Source: CAZHDI01 sp964531285 (GTDB lineage: Bacteria; Pseudomonadota; Alphaproteobacteria; JAJFIK01). Taken from it: 16,284 nucleotides of DNA. The stretch covers positions 1-16,284 of the forward strand of contig CAZHDI010000075.1 in assembly GCA_964531285.1 (NCBI GenBank), given 5' to 3'. Of the stretch, positions 1 to 6,727 are shown piece after piece (the stretch's first letter is position 1; each line of letters opens with the position of its first letter). The position numbers were made by a program, and so were the translations under genes. The notes under the pieces are model-generated. The model was not told where the DNA came from, did no database searches, and was given only the letters and a program-made list of their open reading frames with translations.

Positions 1-1374
1 GCCGCGCTCTTCCTTGACGACCTGCACCAGCATGATCTGGCGGCGCTTGATGACTTCTTGAATTTTGTACTGACGCAGGCGGGCCCGGCGGCGCCGGCGG
101 ACTTCTTCTTCCAGATCGTCCGAACTGATGTCCTCGACCTCGTCGCCCGAGCCGTCCGCCGACTCCTCGTCGCTGTCGCCGTCACCATCGGCGTCGCGGT
201 CGTCGGACCGGCGGCGGCCGCGGGTGCGGCGGCGCGACCGCGATCGGCGCGCGTCGTCCTCATCGCCGTCGGCGTCGTCGCTGTCATCATCGCTGTCGTC
301 GTCGTCGTCCGCATTAGGATCGAGCGCGACGGTCAGCGTGTGGGCGTCCGATCCGCCGTCCCCGACCACGTCGTCCGGTCCGTCCGCGGCATCGAAACCG
401 GCATCGGCATCGCTGTCATCGGCGCGTTCCTCAGCTTCATCGTCGTCACCCCGGTCGTCACGCTGGTCATCGTCCGCGTCGCGGGCCGTGTCGGCATCGG
501 ACGGCCGCTTGGCGTCCTCAAAGGGCAGGGGATAGGTGATCGCCGGTACCGGATCGGCCAGCAACGGCCGGCTCGCCGGGGCGGTCTGGTCCGCCGGGTC
601 CGGGCGCCACGGCCCGATTTCGGGCGCCTCGGGACGATCGCCGCCATCCGCACCGGCCCAGCCATGGCTGTCGAAATCGGCGTCCGCGCCGGTGTCCTCA
701 TCGGCGAGAGCGCCGGCATGTTCGGGCGCGGCCTCCTCGTCGATGTCCAGGGCATAATCATCCGAGACGAACCGGCGGTCCTCGGCACCGGCGCCGGCCT
801 CGCCAAGGTCGTATCCCTGGGATCCGGCCTCATCGCCGAACAGGGCATCGCTCGGCGCGCCGGACAGGCCGGCATTGATATCCGGGTCGCCGAGATTGGC
901 ATCGACGCTCAGGCCGTCGCTGTCGGTATCATTGGGACTGCGCTCGCGTTCGCGCCGCCGGCCGCCGCGCCGCCCGCGCCGGGGACCGCCGCGCCGGCTG
1001 TTGCCGCCACCGCCGCGCCGCCGGCCATTGCCGCCGCCGCGCCGCTGGTCCTCGTCGGCATCCAGTTCTTCAGCTAAACGCCGTTCGTCCTCGGCCTGCG
1101 CATCGAGCAGGGCCTGACGGTCCGCAACCGGGATCTGATAGTAATCGGGATGAATCTCGCTAAAGGCGAGAAAGCCGTGCCGGTTGCCGCCGTAATCGAC
1201 GAACGCCGCCTGAAGCGAGGGTTCGACACGGGTCACTTTCGCCAGATAAATCGAGCCGCGCAGTTGTTTCTTTTGCGCCGACTCAAAGTCGAATTCTTCG
1301 ATCCTGTTTCCGTTGACGACCACGACCCGGGTTTCTTCCGGGTGGGCCGCATCGATGAGCATTTTCTGCGCCAT
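1..1374 (-). CDS. rne: Ribonuclease E, N-terminal part (3' end outside window)
   Basis: Endoribonuclease that starts mRNA decay and processes rRNA and tRNA, and scaffolds the RNA degradosome. The ATG at 1374 opens 458 codons without a stop to the window edge. Seen: an N-terminus beginning MAQKMLIDA, then the first half of an S1 RNA-binding domain (about residues 35-90, including AAFVDYGGNRHGFL and HPDYYQIPVADR). The S1 fold resumes only at about residues 433-458 (YKIQEVIKRRQ, then VQVVKEERG), the signature that precedes the RNase E/G catalytic core. Between them lies a roughly 340-residue low-complexity insertion: an Arg/Gly block (110-138), acidic stretches, an Asp/Ser run (about 356-374), a short Arg block (376-390) and more acid. 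Alphaproteobacterial RNase E is known to carry an insertion here; this one looks long. The catalytic core and degradosome tail lie outside the window. It is divergent from amiC. RNase G is excluded by the insertion and by the motif context. Confidence 0.95.
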   Translation of the reverse strand, partial: MAQKMLIDAAHPEETRVVVVNGNRIEEFDFESAQKKQLRGSIYLAKVTRVEPSLQAAFVDYGGNRHGFLAFSEIHPDYYQIPVADRQALLDAQAEDERRLAEELDADEDQRRGGGNGRRRGGGGNSRRGGPRRGRRGGRRRERERSPNDTDSDGLSVDANLGDPDINAGLSGAPSDALFGDEAGSQGYDLGEAGAGAEDRRFVSDDYALDIDEEAAPEHAGALADEDTGADADFDSHGWAGADGGDRPEAPEIGPWRPDPADQTAPASRPLLADPVPAITYPLPFEDAKRPSDADTARDADDDQRDDRGDDDEAEERADDSDADAGFDAADGPDDVVGDGGSDAHTLTVALDPNADDDDDSDDDSDDADGDEDDARRSRSRRRTRGRRRSDDRDADGDGDSDEESADGSGDEVEDISSDDLEEEVRRRRRARLRQYKIQEVIKRRQIMLVQVVKEERG

Positions 1375-1383
1375 AGAAGGGGT

Positions 1384-1397
1384 CTCCGACGCGTCGG
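1384..1397 (-). promoter_or_regulatory. rne ribosome-binding site inside a 12-bp palindrome
   Basis: GGAG (minus strand, 1387-1384) lies 9 nt before the rne ATG. Its two G bases are the end of a perfect 12-bp palindrome, CCGACGCGTCGG (1386-1397). In RNA this could fold as a 4-bp stem that partly hides the Shine-Dalgarno. The stem is short, so any regulatory role is inference. Confidence 0.4.
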
Positions 1398-1978
1398 CGC
1401 GGGTCCGCGCAGAGCCGGCCCGAGGGCGGTCTGCGCGATCCGGACATCGCGACGCGGTAAGGGCTAAGGGACCCGCTGAGGCCGCCGGGCGTACAGAACA
1501 GCGCAAAGCCGGCAACCGCCGCGAGGACGGCGCCGGCTTCCAGTCTGTCGAGCCCGATTATCAATGCGGTCATGGTCAGCGGATCCAATGGATCATGTCA
1601 GGTATCAAAGCCGCGGACCGTCTGCGGTCCGTCGGCCGGTGGGGGCTATCGTTGCCGCCGCCGGTCCGGCATGAGCCGGGTCTCCGGTCGACTGGCGCTC
1701 GAAGCCAAAGTCGATGCCCGGCCGACGCGTCACACATGCGTATCCAGGCGGTCATGTCACGGCCGGGACGACGGGCGGCCCGATCCGGACGGAAGTCTTT
1801 TCGGGCGGCACGCGGCGCACGCCGGGGCCCGGGAGGCACTCCATCCACGCTTCCAATCTGCCGCGCGATCAAGCGCATGAAAGGGCGGGCCGGACGGGTG
1901 CGGGCGGTTTCCTTGGAAACCGGGCGCGCACTCCTCAAGGGGCCAGCCCATTGGCGCAGACAACATGGTGCCACGCAC

Positions 1979-2008
1979 TATGTAGCGCTCCCATGAAGAC
2001 AATGACAA
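1979..2008 (-). promoter_or_regulatory. Candidate rne promoter (weak)
   Basis: On the minus strand, TTGTCA (2008-2003) is followed after 18 nt by TACATA (1984-1979). This would give an rne leader of about 600 nt. The -35 element is good and the -10 element poor; it is the best match I saw by eye, not a scored prediction. Confidence 0.2.
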
Positions 2009-2040
2009 GCCTGCTGACGCGGTAGACTATCCGGGACGGA

Positions 2041-2071
2041 TCTGGCGGCCGGGCCAATCCTGGCCGCCAGA
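2041..2071. other. Strong 13-bp stem-loop between rne and amiC
   Basis: TCTGGCGGCC (2041-2050) pairs with GGCCGCCAGA (2062-2071). Three more inner pairs, one of them G-U, leave a 5-nt loop (CCAAT). There is no T tract on either side, so it is not a standard intrinsic terminator. It could be a structured leader, the end of an unannotated small RNA, or a protein-binding palindrome. Confidence 0.55.
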
Positions 2072-2177
2072 CACCAGATAAAGCCTTGGTGTGAAACCTG
2101 AACGTGAGTTATCCCCACGCCGGACACAATCCATGATCTAGTGCCCGCCGGCGGTCGTTTCACCCATGATCGCGGGA

Positions 2178-2206
2178 TTGACGCCGGGCGTTAAGGGCTT
2201 GGTAAC
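2178..2206 (+). promoter_or_regulatory. Candidate amiC promoter with CtrA-like half-matched box
   Basis: TTGACG (2178-2183) is followed after 17 nt by GGTAAC (2201-2206). The spacer contains TTAA (2191-2194) which, after 7 nt, meets GTAA (2202-2205), one base off the CtrA consensus TTAA-N7-TTAA. With this promoter, transcription would begin near 2213, supporting translation from the ATG at 2270 rather than the one at 2213. A second weak pair, TTGGTG-N17-TTATCC, lies at 2086-2114. Confidence 0.35.
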
Positions 2207-2269
2207 AGATCCATGGGCAGCGTCGTCGTGGCGGTCGGGTGGAACCGCCGGGCGTGGGACAAAGCGGGA

Positions 2270-3715
2270 ATGATCAGACAAGTGACAGGCGGGATCGGCA
2301 TCTGGACCGGGAGGGCACGGCGCTTGGGCGCAGTCGTGCTCGCATGCGCCTTGTGGTCGGTCATGGCCCTGTTCGGTGGCTCTGGCCCCGCGGCGGCCGC
2401 GACGGCGGCGCAGACGCCGTCCGTCCTGGAAGCCCGGGTCGCCCGCAATGGCGATCTGACCCGCGTGACATTCGATCTGACCGCGCGGCCGAAAACCGAT
2501 CTGTTCACCTTGAGCGACGATTACCGCCTGGTGATCGATCTGCCCGAGGTCACCTGGAAGGTGAATGGCGGCCCGGTGATCGACGGGACCGGCCTCGTGC
2601 AGCGGGTCCGGTTTGCCCGGAACCGCCCCGGTCACGCGCGGATCGTTCTCGATTTGAGTGGCCCGGCCTCGATCGCCCATAAGGAAATGGAACGCACGGG
2701 CGGCGGGAGCACACCGCTGACCCACCGCTTCGTGCTCGATCTGAAGCCGGTCAGCCACGCGGCCTTCATGAGCACGGCCGGCTGGCCGTCCCGTCAGCTG
2801 CTTCAGGCCGGATTCACCACGGCGGGCGCGGGCGCGGGCGGGGCCGAAGCGCCGAAGATCGTTTCGGCGCCGGACAAGCCCGTCATCGACGCCAGCAAGC
2901 CGGTGGCCTCGCTCGCAAGTCTCATCGCGGCGGTGCCGAGCGGTGCATCGGCCAAGGCCGAGAAAGCCCGCAACGAGCGCAAAGAGCGCGAAGACCGTGC
3001 CCCGGGGCCGGATGCGACCAAGCCGATCATCGTCATCGACGCCGGCCATGGCGGGAAGGATCCCGGCGCCATTGGGGTATCGGGTACCTATGAGCGCGAT
3101 GTCACCCTGACGGCGGCCCTCGATCTGCGCGACCGGCTGACCGCCACCGGCGGCTACACGGTCTACCTGACCCGCGACGATGATACCTTCGTGGAGCTTC
3201 GGGATCGGGTGGCGTTCGCACGCGACAAGGACGCCGATTTGTTCATTTCGCTTCATGCCGATGCCAATCACGTGCGCTCGGTCAGCGGGACATCGGTCTA
3301 CACCCTGTCTGAAAAAGCCTCCGACAAGGCGGCGGGCCGGCTGGCGCAGAAGGAAAACGCCATCAACGGCGTCGAGACCCAGGCCATCACCAATGACGTT
3401 CTGAAAATCCTGATCGAGCTGGCCCAGCGCGACACGATGAACAATTCGGCCCGCTTCGCCCAGACCCTTCTGCCGGCCCTCAAGTCCAACGATATCGCCT
3501 TGCTGCGCAACACCCATCGGTTCGGCCCGTTCTATGTCCTGACGGCGGCCGATGTGCCGTCCGTGCTGATCGAGATGGGGTTCCTGTCCAATCAGGATGA
3601 CGAAGAGCGCATCAGCACCGAGGCCTGGCGCGAGCGGTTCATCACCGGTGTCGCTGAGGCCGTGTCCGCCTATTTCGGCCATGCCCGGATGGCAGGCCTT
3701 GCGGATGCCGACTGA
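2270..3715 (+). CDS. amiC: N-acetylmuramoyl-L-alanine amidase, AmiC type
   Basis: Periplasmic zinc amidase that cuts between N-acetylmuramic acid and the stem peptide, chiefly during daughter-cell separation. The 481-residue product has an export signal (RARR, then a hydrophobic stretch at about 19-35, then an Ala-rich cleavage region near 40-48), an AMIN domain (about 51-160) that targets peptidoglycan or the septum, an Ala/Lys/charged linker (about 160-250) and an Amidase_3 domain (254-475). Zinc ligands seen are H260 (DAGHGG), E275 (YERDV) and H329 (SLHAD), with catalytic E435 (IEMGFLSN). An in-frame ATG at 2213 would add 19 residues before the signal peptide, so 2270 is preferred; GGGA at 2256-2259 lies 10 nt upstream. 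It is followed 263 bp later by PBP1A, a neighbour pairing common in alphaproteobacteria, usually beside divergent rne. Confidence 0.93.
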   Translation: MIRQVTGGIGIWTGRARRLGAVVLACALWSVMALFGGSGPAAAATAAQTPSVLEARVARNGDLTRVTFDLTARPKTDLFTLSDDYRLVIDLPEVTWKVNGGPVIDGTGLVQRVRFARNRPGHARIVLDLSGPASIAHKEMERTGGGSTPLTHRFVLDLKPVSHAAFMSTAGWPSRQLLQAGFTTAGAGAGGAEAPKIVSAPDKPVIDASKPVASLASLIAAVPSGASAKAEKARNERKEREDRAPGPDATKPIIVIDAGHGGKDPGAIGVSGTYERDVTLTAALDLRDRLTATGGYTVYLTRDDDTFVELRDRVAFARDKDADLFISLHADANHVRSVSGTSVYTLSEKASDKAAGRLAQKENAINGVETQAITNDVLKILIELAQRDTMNNSARFAQTLLPALKSNDIALLRNTHRFGPFYVLTAADVPSVLIEMGFLSNQDDEERISTEAWRERFITGVAEAVSAYFGHARMAGLADAD

Positions 3716-3978
3716 CGGCCCGATGCGGTCCGCTGGCTCATTTTCTCGGTCATAGACTTTTCTCGTTCACAGACTGGCGCCGGGCCTCGCGCGCGTCACA
3801 ATAGCGGCCTATGGTTCTCCTTAGGCTGGGTGAGTCGCCCGGCGGAACGGGTGATCGGGAACGCCTGTGGGCGAACCCGCGTTGACACCGTTGAGACCGG
3901 GTATGGGCCGGGTATGGGGATGGCGGCGGCCGGGCCAGGGCGGGCCGTCCGCGCGGATACGGCGTGGGAACCAGCGGT
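3716..3978. other. Leader/promoter region between amiC and PBP1A
   Basis: No convincing gene. It contains an imperfect hairpin (3807-3826: GCCTA and GG paired across one T-T mismatch, TTCT loop) without a T tract, a perfect -35-like TTGACA at 3882-3887 with no good -10 at normal spacing, and two short tandem duplications, described separately. No classical terminator was seen after amiC, so read-through into PBP1A is possible. Confidence 0.5.
3897..3918 (+). repeat. 11-bp tandem duplication in the PBP1A leader
   Basis: CCGGGTATGGG occurs twice with no spacing (3897-3907 and 3908-3918). It begins 10 bp after a perfect TTGACA (3882-3887), placing TATGGG 14 and 25 bp from that hexamer, both outside normal promoter spacing. 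Confidence 0.8.
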
Positions 3979-3993
3979 ATGGGAACCAGCGGC
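3964..3993 (+). repeat. 15-bp tandem duplication covering the PBP1A translation start
   Basis: The unit (G/A)TGGGAACCAGCGG(T/C) occurs twice (3964-3978 and 3979-3993) and ends at a third in-frame ATG at 3994. Translated it gives MGTSG MGTSG M. Each copy supplies GGGAA 8 nt before the next ATG, so the starts at 3979 and 3994 have equivalent ribosome-binding sites. The GTG at 3964 has none visible. Confidence 0.85.
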
Positions 3994-6519
3994 ATGACGG
4001 AAGAGGGCACGCGGGCCAAGCGTGGCAAATGGGGCGGCGCGATTCTGGCGCTGAAGATTTTCGGTCTTCTCACGGGCCTGGGGCTGATCGCGGCCATTTG
4101 CGCGGGCATTTATGCCTGGATGTATGTCAGCGGCCTGTCCGACGATTTGCCGGACTATACCAAGCTGCGCGAATACGAGCCCAAGGTCATGACCCGTATC
4201 CATGCGGGCGATGGCACCTTGCTGGCCGAATACGCCACCCAGCGGCGCATCTTCGTGCCCATCGAGTCGGTCCCGCGTGTCGTCGTGAATGCGTTCATCT
4301 CGGCCGAGGACAAGAATTTCTACGAGCATGACGGCCTGGATTATCGCGGCATTGCCCGCGCGGTCGTGGCCAATGTCAGCAACTATCTGAACAACCGGCG
4401 CTTGGAAGGCGCCTCGACCATCACGCAGCAGGTCGCCAAGAACTTCCTGCTGACAAGTGAGGTGCGGCTCGACCGCAAGATCAAGGAAGCGATTCTGGCC
4501 TACCGGATGGAGCGCGCCTTCACCAAGGCTGAAATCCTCGAGCTTTATCTCAACGAGATTTATCTGGGCTGGCGGTCCTACGGGGTCGCGGCGGCGGCGC
4601 TCAACTATTTCGACAAATCCCTCGACGAGTTGACCATCGCTGAAGCGGCCTATCTGGCGGCCATGCCGAAAGGGCCGGCCAATTATCGCCCCGACCGGGA
4701 ACGCACCCGGGCGCGCGGCATTTCCCGGCGCAATTGGGTGATCGAGCGCATGGCGCTCAACGGCCATATCGCGCCCGACGCCGCCGCCCGTGCGCAGGCC
4801 GAGCCCCTGGTGGTCTATGACCGCCCCTTCGGCACCCGGACGGTTGAAGGCGAGTATTTCGCCGAGGAAGTTCGCCGCCGGGTTTCGGAGCTTTATGGCG
4901 CCGATAGCCTCTATGACGGCGGGTTGTCGGTGCGCACCACGGTGGAGCCGCAACTTCAGCGCTATGCCATGCAGGCCCTGCGCACCGGCCTCACTCAATA
5001 CGATCAGCGCCATGGTTGGCGCGGTCCGGTCACCCGCATCGAGGATACCAGCGCCTGGCCCGAGGCATTGGACAAGATCGATTTCGGCCGCGATCTCGAT
5101 CCCTGGTATGGCGCCGTGGTGCTGTCGGTCGACGACACGGCGGGCGTGGTCACGGTCGGGCTCGATGACGGCCGCGCCACCACGGGCACGATCCCGTTCG
5201 ATGAAATTGTCTGGGCCCGGACCCAGGAAGACGATGACAGCCTCGGGCCGGAGATCGAAAAGGCCAGCGACGTGCTCAGCGTCGGCGATGTGATTTACGT
5301 CGAGCCGGTCGGCGGTGCCCGCCTCGATGGTGAAGCGGCGCCCGATCATTACGCCCTGCGCCAGATTCCCGAACTCAATGGCGGCATCGTCGCGCTCGAT
5401 CCGCATACGGGCCGCGTGCTGGCCATGGTCGGCGGCTTCAGCTTTTCCGAAAGCCAGTTCAACCGGGCGGTCCAGGCCCGCCGTCAGCCGGGCTCATCCT
5501 TTAAGCCGTTCGTCTACGCCGCCGCCTTCGATCATGGCTACACCCCGTCGAGTGTCGTGCTCGACGCGCCGTTCACGCTGGATCAGGGTGAGGGGCAGCC
5601 GCTGTGGAAGCCTAAGAATTATTCCAACCGGTTCTATGGGCCGTCGACCCTGCGCCGGGGCATGGAGCGCTCGCTCAACGTGCTCACCGTGCGCCTTGCG
5701 CTCGATGTCGGCATCGAGGAGGTGGTCGATTACGGCCGGCGCATGGGGGTCTACCGCAATCCGCGCCCGCTTCTGTCCATGGCGGTCGGTGCGGGCGAAA
5801 CCACGCTGCTCAACATGACCGCCGCCTACGGCGTGTTCGTCAATGGCGGCAAGCTTATCGAGCCGATCTTCATCGACCGGATCCAGGACCGCATGGGCCG
5901 GACCATTTATCGCCCCGATGAGCGCGAGTGCGCCGACTGCGCGCAGATCGCCCATACCGATGCCGAAGTGCCGGTGCTGCCGGACGGGCGCGAGCGGGTC
6001 CTCGATCCGCACACGGCCTATCAGATCGTCTCGCTTCTCCAGGGGGTGGTCGATCGCGGAACCGGGACGCGGGTGCGCGGCGTCGGCAAACCGGTCGCGG
6101 GCAAAACGGGCACCTCCGACTATGAGAAAGACGCCTGGTTCGTGGGCTTCTCGCCGAATCTGGCCGTCGGCGTTTATACCGGCTTCGATACGCCGCGCGG
6201 CATGGGCCGGTCCGAGACCGGCGGCACGGTGGCCGCGCCGATCTTCCGGGACTTCATGGAAATGGCCCTGTCGGACGTGCCCGCCATCCCGTTCCGGGTG
6301 CCGGCCGGCATCACCTTGATGCGGGTCAACCATGATACCGGCCAGCCCGCCGACGGCGATGGCGGCAAGGTCATTCTCGAAGCCTTCAAGCCGGGCACGG
6401 GGCCGGACCCGGAAGCGTTCCGCAATGTTCTCGGCGGTGCGTCGAGCGAGGATCCTCTGGGCGCGGTCGGCAGCGAGGCTGGCCGCCGGGTCAGCCGGGG
6501 CACCGGCGGTCTTTACTGA
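3979..6519 (+). CDS. mrcA: Penicillin-binding protein 1A, bifunctional glycosyltransferase/transpeptidase
   Basis: Class A PBP that polymerises lipid II into glycan strands and cross-links stem peptides on the periplasmic face of the inner membrane. The 846-residue product (from ATG 3979) has a short basic cytosolic tail, one membrane segment (about 21-50) and a GT51 domain with EDKNFYEHDG (catalytic E110), GASTITQQ and KAEILELYLN. A linker/OB-like region follows, then the transpeptidase domain with SSFK (S506, K509), SLN (S565) and KTGTS (K709). The C-terminus ends GTGGLY, so the gene is complete despite the assembly gap starting 12 bp after the stop. Start choice is uncertain: GTG 3964, ATG 3979 and ATG 3994 are in frame, and the last two have identical ribosome-binding sites created by a duplication. 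It lies downstream of amiC and upstream of prfB. Confidence 0.95.
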   Translation: MGTSGMTEEGTRAKRGKWGGAILALKIFGLLTGLGLIAAICAGIYAWMYVSGLSDDLPDYTKLREYEPKVMTRIHAGDGTLLAEYATQRRIFVPIESVPRVVVNAFISAEDKNFYEHDGLDYRGIARAVVANVSNYLNNRRLEGASTITQQVAKNFLLTSEVRLDRKIKEAILAYRMERAFTKAEILELYLNEIYLGWRSYGVAAAALNYFDKSLDELTIAEAAYLAAMPKGPANYRPDRERTRARGISRRNWVIERMALNGHIAPDAAARAQAEPLVVYDRPFGTRTVEGEYFAEEVRRRVSELYGADSLYDGGLSVRTTVEPQLQRYAMQALRTGLTQYDQRHGWRGPVTRIEDTSAWPEALDKIDFGRDLDPWYGAVVLSVDDTAGVVTVGLDDGRATTGTIPFDEIVWARTQEDDDSLGPEIEKASDVLSVGDVIYVEPVGGARLDGEAAPDHYALRQIPELNGGIVALDPHTGRVLAMVGGFSFSESQFNRAVQARRQPGSSFKPFVYAAAFDHGYTPSSVVLDAPFTLDQGEGQPLWKPKNYSNRFYGPSTLRRGMERSLNVLTVRLALDVGIEEVVDYGRRMGVYRNPRPLLSMAVGAGETTLLNMTAAYGVFVNGGKLIEPIFIDRIQDRMGRTIYRPDERECADCAQIAHTDAEVPVLPDGRERVLDPHTAYQIVSLLQGVVDRGTGTRVRGVGKPVAGKTGTSDYEKDAWFVGFSPNLAVGVYTGFDTPRGMGRSETGGTVAAPIFRDFMEMALSDVPAIPFRVPAGITLMRVNHDTGQPADGDGGKVILEAFKPGTGPDPEAFRNVLGGASSEDPLGAVGSEAGRRVSRGTGGLY

Positions 6520-6531
6520 CCCGGCCTTTGT

Positions 6532-6631
6532 NNNNNNNNNNNNNNNNNNNNNNNNNNNNNNNNNNNNNNNNNNNNNNNNNNNNNNNNNNNNNNNNNNNNN
6601 NNNNNNNNNNNNNNNNNNNNNNNNNNNNNNN
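6532..6631. other. Assembly gap of exactly 100 N
   Basis: A run of 100 undetermined bases, the conventional placeholder for a gap of unknown size. The bases on both sides are the same 9-mer, GGCCTTTGT (6523-6531 and 6632-6640), which suggests that the two contigs overlap and that the true gap may be zero. The prfB promoter may be affected. Confidence 0.98.
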
Positions 6632-6727
6632 GGCCTTTGTTGACCGTGGCGCGTCGGTCGCTTACACCCCGTAGTCCGGCGCAGGTCCTTGCCCGCGCCA
6701 CTCCTCTTGCCACGATCCGGATCTGCC

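Larger units (their letters stand above)
1375..2269. other. 895-bp divergent intergenic region between rne and amiC
   Basis: No open frame here has recognisable protein features; those present are short, Arg/Pro-rich and mutually overlapping, as expected by chance in GC-rich DNA. It holds the rne leader and promoter, the amiC promoter, a 7-bp hairpin with a TCTG loop (1614-1631) and a 13-bp hairpin (2041-2071). No tRNA-like or riboswitch-like fold was recognised. Long rne leaders that bind RNase E for autoregulation are known in enterobacteria; whether this leader does the same is unknown. Confidence 0.6.

Noticed and set aside
58..1077. A 339-codon open frame on the plus strand rich in Val, Ala, Gly and Ile
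   Set aside because: It is antisense to the RNase E insertion, whose GC-rich Asp/Arg/Gly codons produce Val/Ala-like repeats on the other strand. The minus frame carries real S1 motifs on both sides.
1283..1588. A 101-codon minus frame with a hydrophobic start in the rne leader
   Set aside because: It overlaps the rne start in another frame, becomes Arg/Pro-rich after 50 residues and has no clear ribosome-binding site.
1313..1996. A 227-codon plus frame in the rne-amiC gap
   Set aside because: Arg/Gly-rich composition, overlaps the rne coding start and has no motif; typical of chance frames in GC-rich DNA.
2109..2117. DnaA-box-like TTATCCCCA
   Set aside because: One mismatch to the consensus, single copy, no AT-rich region or origin genes nearby.
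2138..3682. A 514-codon open frame on the minus strand
   Set aside because: Antisense to amiC, which has all its catalytic residues; a GC-rich shadow frame.
3796..5406. A 536-codon open frame on the minus strand
   Set aside because: Antisense to PBP1A; no domain features of its own.
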